In this document: positions 1 through 13,119 of the stretch, piece after piece | How positions within the stretch are numbered: position 1 is the first letter of the stretch | Layout of the letters: the number at the start of each line of letters is the position of its first letter | Assembly (NCBI RefSeq): GCF_043641665.1 | Contig: NC_092197.1 | Span: forward strand, 16,622,148-16,686,147 | Reading direction: 5' to 3' | DNA from: Enoplosus armatus | Lineage: Eukaryota; Chordata; Actinopteri; Centrarchiformes; Enoplosidae | Length of the DNA stretch: 64,000 nucleotides | Position numbers and translations under genes: made by a program | The notes under the pieces: generated by a model | Told to the model about the DNA's origin: nothing | Databases searched by the model: none | Seen by the model: the letters and a program-made list of their open reading frames with translations, nothing else

Positions 1-631
1 AGTTAAACACAAAGGGATTTTGCGTGTGTATGCATTGAGCGAGAGTTGGCAACCGTGGTCTAAAGGTAGAGCTCAAAGATCTCCCAGAGGAAATCTGATC
101 CAGGGAAATGTGGCTGCGATCAAACTGAGCATGTCCCTGATGAAATGCTCGGTGTGTGCGCATATTTATCTAAGTGCATGTTCATCTGCGCTTGAGTGTT
201 GTGATTTATGATGATTGTGATTCATGCAGGTGATGCATGGCCACATTAGGACGAGCAGCAGCACCCCCAACCCCCCCCCCACATGCCCGAGTCTCTGTCT
301 GCATATATCATGCAGTACAATATATTCTATTCCACATGTCTGGAACAAAAACTAAATAAAGCAAGAAATAATGTCTTACCCTTGTTAGGACACATGTATC
401 ATCTAATGAATTATATATAGCTATGTTCTGCTAGCGTAATTGAGGACGTGGCCACAGCTTCATCCATTACTCGTGTTATTCCACTAATACCATACACGAC
501 TTCCATGTCATCAAATTAAAAAAATCTTGTTTTATTTGGTTGTATAAGTTATATTCCATCTTTCTCTTTTGTTACAAATACTATAAAAACATTTTTTATG
601 ATTGACCTTTATTAGCTCCTCAGCCGCACAA
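1..631. other. Non-coding, no feature recognised
   Basis: AT-rich sequence with a short C run near 270. Open frames are all about 60 codons with no recognisable motif. Confidence 0.5.
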
Positions 632-819
632 TTTTTGCTGCTTTTGTTGCTAAACAACATGTAGCCCTTCTAAACATGAAAAGGCTGATATCAACTTGAC
701 GAGTATATGATTGTGCTTGGATTACAGGTTTTCTTATTTTAAGTCTTGACCAATTTTGAAATCTATTTCTTTCATGTTTGGAAGGGCTACATGTTGCTTA
801 GCAACAAAAGCAGCAAGAA
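632..819. repeat. Large inverted repeat (50-bp arms), probable MITE-like or hairpin element
   Basis: The left arm 632-681 and right arm 770-819 are reverse complements with about three mismatches, enclosing an 88-base spacer. Each arm includes AGGGCTACATGTTG or its complement and GCAACAAAAGCAGCAA or its complement. Further shorter inverted pairs overlap the right side: 757-770 with 858-871, and 845-856 with 889-900. No flanking target duplication was identified. The structure fits a palindromic non-autonomous element. Confidence 0.75.
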
Positions 820-900
820 TGTAGCATGTAGCATCTTGTAGCATGTTCATGATAATAGAAATAGATTTCATTACACAAAGCTTCAGTGATTATCATGAAC

Positions 901-1961
901 ATGAACAAGAATACAGAGTAGTGTTGCGCCATGGACAACAGAATATTAAGAGGATCTTTCCAGCCGAGATATGCATCATCTAACTTTCCCTGTCTTATGC
1001 GCACAGGCTCACCTCGCTCCCTACTTTCTCAACCTCCCTCCATTATCACACACAGTTTAGCACACAGTTCTTGCTCTCTCTTCCTCTCTCACACTTGAAC
1101 TTGTGAACTCTCCCCATCTCTTCAATTCCTGTGCAGGTAAAGACATGTAGGCCTCAGCAGTTTTGGCCACAGTTTCCTTTGCTTTTCCCCTACAGCTGTC
1201 CTTCAGACCTGCAGACAGGGCTTAAATCCTGCCGGAACAGGATCCGGGACCTCCCAGATTTGGACCGGCACCTATTTGATTTGATCCGGCACCTCCTTTG
1301 TCACTATCAAAATCTGTAAATGAATTTGGTTTTAACATATAATGTTATCTAAATTCGGGGGTGCGAGTGTAGGTGTGGGACGCTGTCTATATTACTGAAA
1401 CACAGAGGAGGAGATTGATGATTGACAGAAGACGTCACTTAGTTAATTTTCTTAGCCTGCTTGTTTTTTGTGGTTGTTAATAAAACTTTCAGCCCTAATT
1501 CCCTTTTCCCCCCATTTTAGAAATCCGCAGACAGACGGGGAGGGACAGGGAAGTGAAGGGACAGAGAGAGAGAGATGCTCCTACATGCCTCCCCCTGCTG
1601 ATTTTGAGTGATTAATGCGAATACTGTTATTACAACACATAAATAAATGATGGTTTGTGATGACAGTTTAGTTTAGTTTTAACAGCTAGCACCTAGGCGT
1701 TGTCCAAAACACTATGGATTTTTGTGTGACTGACCCGTAGGAACAGGACCCTCTCCGACACTTGTATTGCCTATCAGTTTAATTTTCCATTAAAAAAATT
1801 TTTGTTGGCAGATAAATTGACATCTTTTGTCAATTTCCTACCTTTTTGGATTATGTAAAAGAAAAATCAAAGCATTTTTCATGTCCTCTCGTGCGGTGCA
1901 GAAACCCGCTCAATTTCTGTCCGATTGGCTGATAAGTTGTCAGGAACAGATCCAACTCTAT
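901..1961. other. Non-coding; possible dispersed repeat at about 1195-1610
   Basis: At 1239-1297 a motif CCGGCACCT occurs twice about 23 bases apart in similar context (TTTGAT...), followed by sequence that resembles a dispersed fish repeat I recall in outline. No coding region was recognised. The family assignment is tentative. Confidence 0.3.
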
Positions 1962-2300
1962 CGTCAAGTGTGGTGATGACACTGTAGTGGCAGGCTGGAT
2001 CACCGACAATGATGAGAAGGCCTAATTGGAGGAAGTGGGGGAGAGCAGAGCCAACAACCTCTTACTAAATGATAGCAAAACCAATGGGCTTGGATTTTGG
2101 GAAGAAGCATCGCAGAAACTTCACACCCCTGAACCACAACCTCTATCCATTGCATATAAATGTATAGTTACATCTTCAGAAGGATAGTGTATAGTTTGCT
2201 TTAGAACTGTGACACACTGTACGTACATTTTCAGATTGTTAATACACATTATTCTTTGTGTATGTGACAAATAAACCTTTGAATCCTTGAATTCAAAGGT
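1962..2300 (+). mobile_element. Non-LTR retrotransposon fragment (L2/CR1-like), RT remnant plus 3' tail
   Basis: Translation of about 1965-2105 resembles the region around the reverse-transcriptase catalytic motif of fish LINEs: a degraded (C)DDTVVAGWITDNDE segment, then ESRANNLLLNDSKT, which aligns with the usual NNLLLNxSKT. An in-frame stop and loss of the rest of the ORF show it is dead. Downstream, GTATGTGACAAATAAACC near 2260-2277 is a typical LINE 3' end, and the intervening ORF 3' portion is missing, so it is an internal-deletion or truncated copy. Confidence 0.6.
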
Positions 2301-3780
2301 TGATTATAGATAAATTAATTGGATTGGAATGTCTGATGTTGGCTGATTCAATGAATGTTATACCTGAAAAATCAAGGTACTAGCTTTTGATGCAAAAAAA
2401 TCTTCTGAATCCGATACTCTGATGAAGCAGTCCAGCTCATTGATTTTCAACAGTGCACACAATGTCTTAATACAACCGCACATACTGCAAGGACATAGCT
2501 TAGTCACTAGAAACACTATGGAAACTCTTCCAACAGTTGATAAATTTCCATCTTCTCTTGGCATATATCATCCTACTACCCAGCCCTGCTGTGCACTGTG
2601 TACCACTATAAGACCGTGTCTGTGTTCAAATCCAAATCTCTCTCTGTTCTGTCTTCTGGGACCCCGTTGGAATCCGAGCAACACGGGGTTCTGCTTTTTG
2701 TCATGTCGGCTCCCCGCAGATCCTCTCATCTCAGCTCAGGACATTCCCTCAGCTCTTCTCTGCAGGCTAACACTCCGCTTCCACAACTGGGTTCCTATGC
2801 TTGTTTTGATAAAAAAACAAAATGAGTTTGTCCTTCATAGTTGTGTTAGGGAATAGTGGGTCATGTCTGAGTAACAGGTAAAAGGCATCAATATGCTGTG
2901 ATTACTCATAGCTACAAAGGTGCCACAAAACTGAAGTACATTTTTCTAATTTTCTATTATTGACTTTTATTTTTGCATGAGAAATTAGACTGATAAGTGT
3001 TTGACTGCCTGTAATGGCTTGCTGTATGAAATAACCCAATAATTACTAATTGAGGAAAGGAAAAGTCACCCTAAATTAGAGTTCATGTGTATTATTTCTG
3101 TGGCCAGAGACAGTTCAATTAATCAACATTTTATAAGCATGAATAACTCATTACCAAAGCCACAGAAGGGAACCAACACTCTGGTTTGTGATTTCATATA
3201 GTGCAAAAATCTGCAGCAGCAAGTCTTCTCAGCTTGTGTTCAGTCTCACAAAATGTCCTCAATGCCAATGATGTGAGAAAATGTCACTTGTTTTTGTGTT
3301 TGTGTCTTTCCTTCTGACACTGACTCAGCAAACGTCTTTATATGTAATCAAAACCTGCACTTGTTGATTTAACGGAATTCTGTTCGGGCCTGTCTTGATG
3401 CAATACACTGCATTTTAATATGATTAAGTATGATCGAATTGTTGTAAACACTTTTATTATTCCATTATTTCTACTGGACAGTATTTTGGCCACTGGTCGC
3501 AGGAGGGGATTTTTTCTGGCATCAGTAAGAGACAAAGATGTAAATTAAAATGGACTCAATGTAATGATCATGAGAAAACCCTTTTTAGATGATTAATTAT
3601 ACTCGGTTTGGACTGATATTGGCACCATCTCATTATATTAGAGGTAAAATAGAAATCAGTCAACTCAAATGAAGCCTTTCCAACAGGCCATTGTTTATTC
3701 ATAATGCAATGCTGCTGTAGTTTATATACTGTGTATGCAGGGTCTTCAGTAATTGATTTTCACCATGGTTTGTGAGTGGA
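2301..3780. other. Non-coding, no feature recognised
   Basis: Open frames up to 144 codons (2422-2856) have no domain and composition unlike a conserved protein. No repeat family was recognised. Confidence 0.45.
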
Positions 3781-3789
3781 AGATAGCTT

Positions 3790-3900
3790 CTTGATGGCAG
3801 TGTTACGGCTGGCTGTAGATAAAGTGAACCGGATAGAAAAAGGGTTCGAATCCAGGAGTTGTGTCAAGGTGATTTGACGTGATTGTAGTCAAACTTAACT
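3790..3900 (+). mobile_element. Possible tRNA-derived SINE head
   Basis: GGTTCGAATCC at 3843-3853 is a perfect RNA polymerase III B box. A loose A-box match, TGGCAGTGTTACGG, lies at 3795-3808 at a tRNA-like spacing. The cloverleaf arms do not pair convincingly, so it is not called a tRNA gene. No tail or target duplication was identified. Confidence 0.35.
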
Positions 3901-6900
3901 GATGTCAAATACCATGTTTACTGTAGCTGTGATAAAGATTCATAATGATATTTTAAAATGTATGGCTAGTATGCTGCACTGTGTGGTGTACCATTTGGCT
4001 ACATTTTTTTAAATCAGCCAACCTTTTTAGTTTTGACTAAGATTCAGATTCAGATATGACGACTTTGTGAAAACATTTCACTTTGTATTTAATGCGAGAA
4101 TATTGAGGTTTTCCTATTCACTTCAACATGAAGACATTGTTCGGGAGTCAGCATCTAGCAGCCATTACAAAAACTTGTACATTGGATACATCATTGCTGG
4201 CTACATATTAGTCTCACTACATCCTCATAAAATTGTCATAAAGTGTCATTTCACGTATGTAAAACAATCTCGCTTACACGTTGGTGTTGAGAGAGTGTTG
4301 GTCTGTTGTAGCGTGATAAGGAGGATGATAATACATTGTTTTATATCTTTCACAAAATAACTGACTCCAATTTTACCTCTTTCAATGAGAAAGTAATGAA
4401 CCTTGACACCTTGAACCTTTATACAAGCCTCTTATTGTATAGTTATTTTATTTTTTATATATATATATATAATATATAGACCATTTCCTGATTTCGTGGC
4501 TCACTTGACCTCGGAGTCACAAACAGGCCTGCCAGGACTCAAGGACGACCAATGGACAGTTTAGTGACAACTGACCATGCATGACACCGACATAGCACGG
4601 ACCCTTTTAAGGGCCAGTATCCCAGGCTCAGGATGATCCCTGGATTTCAACGAGAACTCATATAGGAAATGAGGAACAAAGGAACTGACTTGGCAATGAG
4701 AAATCTAATTTACACTAATTGATATGTGATGTTTAATCCCCTCTCTAGGAAGAATGTGAAGCTTTGGGTCAACATGCTGATTCTGATGCTGCTACAATAG
4801 AAACTGAACCAACAGGAACAGTTTACACAGACCTGCCAGCCCATAAAAGATAAAGATGGGATGTCTTTTTTCTTCAATAGCTCATGAAACAGTAAATATG
4901 CATTACATTTACAAATTAATTGATCATAGCTTGCAATAAGACAAAATCTCACACCCCCTTAGAGAGCAAGTGTGTCTGTGTGCCTGCCGGTCACCCCTCC
5001 TCATCTCATCCCTCTGAGGGGGGAGAAGGCAAAGATACATTCCTGGGATACAAGGAACACTGACATGTATTATGCTTTACTTTACTTTCACTACTTTATC
5101 AATTTGCTGTGCATACATGTGTACATATGCATATATATAGACGTATATATTTACATATGTTGTCGTATATAATTGCCATTTATGCCATTTAAACATGGGT
5201 CAACAGTGTCTATGACGAGGTGTTGGGAGAATGCCACACATGTGGTAAACTTAATTACCTAAATTAATTCTTTAGAAAAGAAATTGGAACAAAAAAAATA
5301 ATTAGGACCAAATGGAGGTGGGATGGGAGGAGTGAAGTTTCGCAACCTGGAACACGGCAGTGCGACATTATCTTTTTGACAACAGCATTTAAGCTTCCCA
5401 CCCTGAGTGTGATGTCAAAGGAAAATGGCCGCCGTGTGATTGCGGTGAATGGGGCCAAAATGTCACAATTGTGCCTATTCAGACCACTATTTCTCTTCTG
5501 AAGAACAACAACCTGTATCTCATTCATGTTATTCTTCCACTCTGGAAAAACAACTTTGTAACATATTGTGCGCAGGGCATTTGAATTTGAAGACAATGGT
5601 GCAAATTATACGAAATCACAGGAGACTGGGCTCAGAGTGAATGGTGCCTCATTCAGTTGTCTTTTTGGTATTTGTTGAAAGAGGTTAGAGCATTAGTCAT
5701 ACTCTTTCCCACCCAGGAGTCTGAAACAGCTCTGACCTTTTGATCAAAAAGCTGTGTGTCAAAATTTCTATTGGTCTGATAAGTATCAGTGTTGGATGGT
5801 ATCAATTATTCCATGACACTGTCTCCCTATGTGATGATATATAATTATTATCTCAGTTTTTACAAAAATAGATGTGTCAGTTTTAATGTTTTGTGTAACT
5901 GTGAGGGCCAAATGTTGACGACTCCCCCATTAGTTTCCCGGCTTGGTTAAGGCAGGATAAAACATGACATCTTAAAACTCACATTACACAAAATTAGATG
6001 TCTGGTGCAGACATGCTACAGAAATTTAAATGCATCCAAATATAACAGGAGTGCTCTTATCAATCCAACAGAACACAAACACAGTTTTGTATTTAGGCTA
6101 CTGGGTCTCTAGTTTCTAGTTTTCTAGCCAAAAGGACAAGCATGATTCATTAATTTTTATGGGGGATTTTTTCCAATTTTGTTTAGCTTAATTAATTAAT
6201 TTGCTTAATTTCGGTCACTGCCATGCTGACGCAGTGCCAGTGACAGAAATGTGTTTTGCTGTGTTTAATGTCTTTGGACACCAGTGGAAACTACAAGGCA
6301 TGTGTTTTTTGTCTTCCTATCCTTTGTTAAAAGTTCTTAATGCAAATCCTGTTCACATATTCCAAATCAGCTGTGACTTATGATTATAATAGGACGTGAT
6401 CCTGAAAAACTGCCAAATAGCTGCAGGAGACATCTTTTTCATTTCCCTCCCTTCCCACTGGAGTGGCTGTTGACACTTGCCAGAGGGTGCAATTGTACAA
6501 TTAGCACTCCTACTGCAACTGCTAGCGACAGTGTCATACTCAACTGTTCATAAATAGCAGGCATAATGTGACATTTAACAGAAAATGGAATGCAAATTAC
6601 ATCACGATCCTGAATGTGATACCTTGAACCTTTCCATTGCCCTGTTATAAAAACACTATCAGAATACCAACCAACCCCAATGTATTAAAATGGAAACCCT
6701 AAAATTGCAAAGTTTTGTATCAGATGAGTAGACATATTAACCAAAGAAATCGTTATTACTGTTCTGTATTTAAAAAAAAAAAAAACCTTAAAGACTTAAA
6801 TGCATAAATTGAGAAACACGTAATAAGAGCATTCAAGTCTTCCTTCCCACACTAGATTTACAACCTCAGACTGTCCCTCGGAAGCTCATCTACATGTGTT

Positions 6901-7939
6901 TGCCATTTAAGTGGACCTGTGTGGCGTCGTGTTAGCATATGCACGCCTTGTGTGGAGTAACAGGCTGTAAGGTTCATAATGGGTAACCTCTTAAAGGCTC
7001 TCTCATATCATTAGTTTTTACAAGAACTGATTAAAGAGGAGGGGAGTCCAATTTGGTGGAGTGATGTGAAAGAAGAAAAAATATATTTAATCAGGGACTC
7101 ATGCCAAAAGGCTAATAAACTGGCAAAATGTAACCAGGGCTAGACAATACTGCATGTTTGGTAACCATCACATAGACACTGAATATCGGCCTGTTTTATG
7201 AGTCATCTGATCACTACTAGACTGTATATAACATAAGCACACCATTCTACTGTACATACTATTTATCAGGTTCTGTTCACACTGTAAATATCAAAGTCAC
7301 ATACCGACATATCATGGCTGCTTTAACATAGTCATCTCATGACACTTTACAAATAGAGCAAGTCTAGACCGTACTCTTTCTAATGTTATTACAGAGGCCC
7401 ACCATGAGCAAGCACTATGGCGACAGTGGCAAGGTAAAACTTCCTTCCACATATATCCTTGTTAAAACTATAAAACCTGCTTTACATGTGTAAAAGCATA
7501 AATGCTTAATAAGCCAATACATACATATCTGATTTTATTCACTATAAACAATTATAAAAATTACAGGTTGAACTCTAACCTGTGGAGGTTACAGTTTTTA
7601 ATAATTTATTGATTTATTACACACTATAAAATTGCAGTGGGCTAGTAGAAGGAAATGTCCTTATAAGTGCTTACAACTCTACCAAAGTGTGCCATAGTGT
7701 TATAAACTATGTATTAATTGTTAATATACTGCTTATAAATGCAAAAGAGGGGGTTAATATGAAGTGTTCGAAGTATACCATAGTACTACTATAGTAACCC
7801 AATTATTGAATGATCCAAATAAAGTGTGATGACATGTAATAACAAATTGTATTTCATATTTCTCAACCAAGACAAATGACTTGGCCTGGTCAGACAACAT
7901 ATTATATTACAATGTGTATGACAATGTGGTGATGTGATG
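3901..7939. other. Non-coding, no gene recognised
   Basis: AT-rich. It contains short AT dinucleotide tracts near 4455-4478 and alternating purine-pyrimidine stretches near 5105-5170. Open frames are short and lack motifs. Confidence 0.45.
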
Positions 7940-8150
7940 CAGTGCTGCAACCATCACGTACATTGATTGATTCATCTGTTGATTATTATTTGCATTCTTC
8001 AGATTGAGCTGAAGGTCAATCTGATCTACATAAACAAGCAGTCTTCTGATTGCTTGTTTAGTCCACCAACAGCCCAAAATCCAAAGATATTCTATCGTGT
8101 ATTCATGTCAGCTGCTTTCTGTTTGGGAGGGGTTGTCATTTTGTGGTAAC
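7940..8150 (+). repeat. Dispersed fish repeat, 'ctgcaac...gattaa' family, copy 1
   Basis: CAGTGCTGCAACCATCACGT followed by ATTGATTCATCTGTTGATTA, and later CCACCAACAGCCCAAAATCC then AAAGATATTC. The same order of motifs is found at 42062-42240 and, in part, at 60890-61190, which shows an interspersed repeat family. No coding capacity. Confidence 0.6.
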
Positions 8151-9477
8151 CGATACCCGTCTGCATAATTTTCAGTTGATACAGAAGTTGCAGTGGTTGG
8201 AGCAGTTAACTTAGCATTTTTTATGCCGTTGAATTTATTTATATATTCATTTATGAGTTGTCAATTCTGTATGTAAACATGTAAACAACTTAACCCAATC
8301 AAACTGCTGTGAATGTTTTTTTGTATTCAGTGTACATGAATACAGCCTGATCTAGCTGATGGTCAGAACTCTTTCTCTTCATTATTTCCCTCTGTTACAA
8401 TGGCATAAAATGTAAACTTTTCAAACAGGGGTCTCTCTAAGTAGAAAAGCAACTTTAGGCAGCATTTCTCTGTTCTACAAAAAAGACTGGCCTCTGTGGG
8501 TGGCTGCGGCTGCTGCCTGATTCCAACAAACGAACGTTATGCCTATAGGCCATCATTCAAAAATATGTGATCTCCACAAATGTCTCTGCTCCCTTCTAAA
8601 AACCACACTTTAATAATTCAAACATTTGCAGAGAAAGAGCCAGAGCCTCCTGAAATTAAAATTCATGTGACAAGAGGAAAAAAAAACGTACTGCAAATAC
8701 AGTATATTTTCAGAAAGCTACTTACAGCAAAATGGTCAAGGCAAGACAAGGTCATAAAATATAGACAATGTTGTACAATAGTTGCAATAAAATATGACTC
8801 TGATATAACACTGACAAGTTTTGATGAAGCACTCCAGAACAAATAGAATCCATATTGTGGCACGAAGCAGGTAGAGAGATAGAGAATGTTACAAAATTAC
8901 CTTGACAAGCCAAATAATGGCTCCCCTTCATTAAAAAGGCTGAAGGCATGAACATCCTTAATACCAGAAGTAGCGTGAATTTCACAAAATGATAAAATAC
9001 GGTATAAACTACTAAGGGCTCTTATTGTGAAATATCTGAAGAGAGAAGGGATTTAAGGGCTTCCATGTGTACATCCGCACAGTTTCAAGGCTCATGAAAG
9101 TGCAGAGACAGCTTTGTCTCAATCCTTCATCGTTAGGGTAAACTGGTCATTGCTGTAAGCGTCCTTACGGAGCTGCAGCCCAGCTCTCTCTGCATAGAGG
9201 TGATTTCATGCCACTTCTTGCCCGACTGCACATTATCCACCAACCTCATAATGATATAAATAGTACTTGGAATGGCATGGTGCCTCCTTATTCCCTCTTT
9301 TGATTCCAGCTGATTTCCTGCAGGCTTTATTTTCCCACATTGTCGAAACTCAGTTGGCTCACAGTTGGCGATAAAACTGCAAACGAGGAATCAAAGGTGC
9401 TCCAAGGGAAGCTTAAATAAGACAAATGGGTTGATTGGTGTGTATGCCCATTCCCTGTAGGAATACAAAGTTACACT
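8151..9477. other. Non-coding, no gene recognised
   Basis: Moderately AT-rich. The stretch 9030-9430 is less repetitive and more balanced in composition than its surroundings and could be conserved non-coding sequence, but this cannot be judged without alignment. Confidence 0.35.
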
Positions 9478-9545
9478 AGGGCTCCAACTAACAAATATTT
9501 TCATTATCAATTAGAATTATTTTTAATGATTAATCATTTAGTCCA
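9478..9545 (+). repeat. Dispersed repeat fragment, same 'cgattaat' family
   Basis: GGGCTCCAACTAACAAATAT followed by TTTCATTATCAATTAGAATT and TAATGATTAATCATTTAGTC is the characteristic head of the family seen at 7940 and 42062. Only the head is present. Confidence 0.5.
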
Positions 9546-9675
9546 GTGGGTTTCCAAAAACGTCCTCCTCCAAGGGTTCAAATCTAAGGGGTGGCGAGAT
9601 GATTAACAGGATAATAAAGAAAAAACGAAAAAACACAGATCTGCTAATTATATTATATATGCTAGCGGTCGGTTC

Positions 9676-10065
9676 AACACTTTGGTCCAGACTGAAATGT
9701 CTCAACAACTATTGGATGGATTGCCCTGAACATTACTGGCATTCATGTCCCCATCAGGCTGATTTTTAATGACTTATGAGTGATCCCTTAACTTCGCCTC
9801 TAGCAGGTCAAATAAGGTATTATAACCAAATACCTGCAAAACTAATGACATCAGCCTCGGCTGCACTTTGTGTTTAGTTCTAATTTGCAATTGTTAGCAC
9901 ACTAAAATGCTAAACCAAGATGGTGGACAAAGTAAACATACCTGCTCGAAATCAGCATGTTAGCACCGTCATTGTGAGCATGTTGCCATGCTAGCATTAG
10001 CATTTAGCTCAAAGCGCCACTGTGCCTATGTACAGCCTTTTCTCTAGCATGGCCGTAGACTTGTC
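9676..10065 (+). repeat. Dispersed fish repeat, 'gcatgttagcac' family, copy 1
   Basis: Contains CTCAACAACTATTGGATGGA, ATACCTGCAAAACTAATGAC, ATTGTGAGCATGTTGCCATG and TTAGCATTTAGCTCAAAGCG, ending with TACAGCC and a segment matching CATGGC(C/T)GT(A/G)GACT. The same motifs occur in the same order at 63110-63810 in this window, where a MITE interrupts them. Confidence 0.7.
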
Positions 10066-10257
10066 TTGTTTATTATAACATCCAAGTAAAGTGACAAAAT
10101 GCATACAAGAGGGACCCTGAAGGCTGTGTTTTTTGAATACATGCCATATGTACGCTGAGAGTGCTATGGAACGCTGTAATCACACCTGTCAGTCCCCTTC
10201 ACGCTGGCCATTAAGCTTTACCTTGTACAGTGACTGCACTGTAAGACGTGGGGGACC

Positions 10258-10311
10258 TAATCAGAATCAGAATCAGAAATACTTTATTAATCCCCGGGGG
10301 GAAATTGTACA
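10258..10311 (-). mobile_element. Non-LTR retrotransposon 3' tail
   Basis: Three copies of the hexamer TCAGAA precede AATACTTTATTAATCCCC and GGGGGGAAATTGTAC. Read on the minus strand this is AAATTTCCCC-like sequence, then an AATAAAG signal, then (TTCTGA)n, the standard end of many fish LINEs and their SINEs. The related (TTCTGA)n tail ends the LINE at 15640-15660. No coding remnant precedes it. Confidence 0.6.
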
Positions 10312-10689
10312 GTAATCCACACTCGGTATTCAGTGAAGAATGTAACACTTAAGGGAGTGTAACATTGGAAGACACCAACAACTCGGACTGCTAAAGCCTC
10401 ATATTAGCAGGCTGAACTTAGGACTGTGGAGAGTTTGTAGCCCAAATGCATTGTGGTTGTGACAAAAAGGAATTACTTCATGGCCAGTATGGACAGGAGT
10501 GCGTCTGCAACTAATGGATATTGTGTTTTTTTTCTCTTAATGAATCGTTTGGACTATAAAATGCATAAAATTGTGAAAAAAGCCAATCACAATTTTCCAA
10601 AGCCTAAGGTGATGTCTGCACATTGATTGTTATGTCACACAGTCAGATAGACCAGATTTACTCTCTATACACCATATTAGAGCCATTGT

Positions 10690-10860
10690 AGGTAAAAAAA
10701 AAATATATATATAGTCAGAGAAAAAACTTCCAGAGATTAAAGTCGTAAAGGTTTTTTCTTTTTTAATTCTTGTAAATTTAGGACTGAGTTTTTTCTCTGA
10801 ATATTACCCCCTCCCTGGCTTTTTTTAGAATTTTTTAATCCACAATAGCCCTAATACGGA
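10690..10860. repeat. Dispersed repeat with 14-bp inverted repeat
   Basis: TCAGAGAAAAAACT at 10715-10728 is the exact complement of AGTTTTTTCTCTGA at 10787-10800. Between and after them lie repeating phrases such as AGTCGTAAAG and TGTAAATTTAGGACTGAG, typical of a common fish repeat built from 'tcgtaaatttacgac' units. Confidence 0.45.
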
Positions 10861-13119
10861 GTCGTAGTATTTACCGTCACATAAGACAAAGAAAAGAATC
10901 CTAACAATTTAGAAGCTGGATCTAGGTAATCTCAGGTAATCTTTGCTTAAAAGTGACACTAACAATTAATAGCAGGAATTCACTTTGTAAAGAGGCTTTG
11001 TGAGCGTGTGTAGGCAGGTGTGTTGTTCATTGTAATCACTTACACTATGCCGTGTTGTAATGTCATCTTACTGCCAGTTACACTTATTTCCATACGTATG
11101 TATTCGTGCTGGCTTTGCAGTTACAAAGACTGTGGTAGAATAAGATGTTTGTGTGTTTTTGACAGAACAAATGAAGGTGGGTGGGTTGATGCTACTTTTA
11201 TCTGAGGATGAAGTATACAGTGGCTGCCAAAGCCCGTGGCATGAGGAAAAGGGGGGCAGGTAGGATTATAAAATTCAATTTAGGGCAATAGAGGGGGTGG
11301 ATCTTTTATATAAGGTGCCACTGAGCGGTTTTCCCCTTTTCAGTCTAAGACACAAACACACATGCATACACACAAAAATCTGCCGTAGAATCTTCTCTCT
11401 CTCTGTTTTTGTTTTGATATCCAGTAAAACATAAGATTCCCTGTTTGTCTTAGCTGCAGGGCCAAGCCAAGCTCCAGATGCTGCTAATAATACTCTGCTC
11501 ATTGGGTTTAGTGTTGAGTGAGTATGACTGTATTTCTGCGTGTGTGATAGGGAGGAGCGCCCTGGGGTAAAGAACCACGTTTACAACATTTCAACACATG
11601 CATCATCATCCTGCACAGCCTCTGCAGGGAGGAGCTCTTTTGAGGATGACCCAGCAATCGAGGGAAGAGGGCATGAAATTGCCCCTCTGAGATAGTTAAG
11701 AGGTTGTTGCACCGAATAAGTGGAAATACTTCTCACCAAGGGGCATTGTCGTTCGAGTAGCTGTTCTCACGTCCGCATTTTGAAATGATGAGAAACGAAG
11801 ATGTTTTCAGTTTTCCTCCGTTTTGTCAACCAGAAAAACACTTGAGCCAAGCAGTGAAAAGCATATATCTTGCCCTCATTAGCCCTGTGTTGCCATTAAT
11901 AGCGGTTCATTTATTGGCTGACAGGAGCAGCATGATGTTGCTCCCACTCAAGTGTTACACACTGGGAGTTTAGAGGCTGCAATGAACAGAAACAGAAAGC
12001 TTTCTATAAACTATCAAAACCTCTTAATAATTCAATCTCTTAAAATTCTATCTTGCTTGATAACAGAAATGATGAATTGAATAATTTAAGGCCGGAGAGG
12101 ATTTCATGATGCACACATTAAAAAACTGCTGTTTCTGTGCCTGCGAGGGGGGAAAAAAGTCGGAGAACAAATTATTTAACTGGAATCTGGAATATGAGAC
12201 CTACTGTTTATTCACTGAGATCTTTCTCCGTGATGCACGCCTGCTTGCACTTAAGCTCTTAATGGTTTCTTAAAACTGATGAGGTATGGGGGAGAGGGAG
12301 CGGAAAATGAAAGTGTTCTTCTAAATGTTTTTTGGTGGAACGCGTGTCAAGTGGAACGGAACTGGAGGGGAAATTAGCCAGGGGACATGCAAAGTGAGCG
12401 CTGTGGCTGGCTGTGTGACATCCTTCTCTCTTCAAAGCTGTCTGAGGGGAGGAGGGGTACAGGCACAGTATCTCTGAGAAGGCAGGGAGTGCCAGCTAGA
12501 GAGACGGTGAACTGGCAAATCTGTTTTTTCTGTCTCACAAGAGACCTTAGTTACCTAGTGCTGATTTCTTGGACTGTTTTTGTGCTTGTTTATACCGTAC
12601 AAGTATTTCCATCCATTTACTAGTCCTTCCAAAGTTATACAGGCTTTAGTTCAATTTCGACCATCTCTCATTCAAATTAATGATGATTTTATTGACGCTA
12701 TCGATGCCTGTACCATTAATCAGTGTAGATACTCCTCCTTAATTCTAATGGGATTCAAATTCATTGTATTTCAACTTAATTTGATTTACTTATTTTCAAA
12801 GTGACCATGGCATATTATTGTTGTTCACAGGGACATAGAGAGAATTGTGTGTGAGATCTAGATCTACTGATTGGCTGTCTATCTTGCATGTGGTTTGTAC
12901 AGAAAACAAATGCGAAACACAGCCAACATACGGCCTTTTGTCTCATCAGTGTTACCTCCTAACAGCTGTTATGTAGCATTAACTGGACACTGTCCTCCCA
13001 TGGAAAACAACGCAATTCTGCAATGTTCTGTGTTTCCATTCAAGTGGCAAAGCCCTCGAGCGGCTGTAGTAATTTTGACTCTTGTCCGTCAAGGGGAAAG
13101 TTGGGTGGTGTTATTGTAG
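10861..13119. other. Non-coding, no gene recognised
   Basis: No repeat or coding region was recognised. The stretch 12110-12310 has the mixed, low-repeat composition often seen in conserved non-coding elements, but this is a guess. Confidence 0.35.

Noticed and set aside
2422..2856. 144-codon plus-strand ORF
   Set aside because: No domain, irregular composition and no flanking splice signals that would support an exon.
3840..3856. tRNA gene around the B-box motif
   Set aside because: Acceptor and anticodon arms do not pair and the A box is weak.
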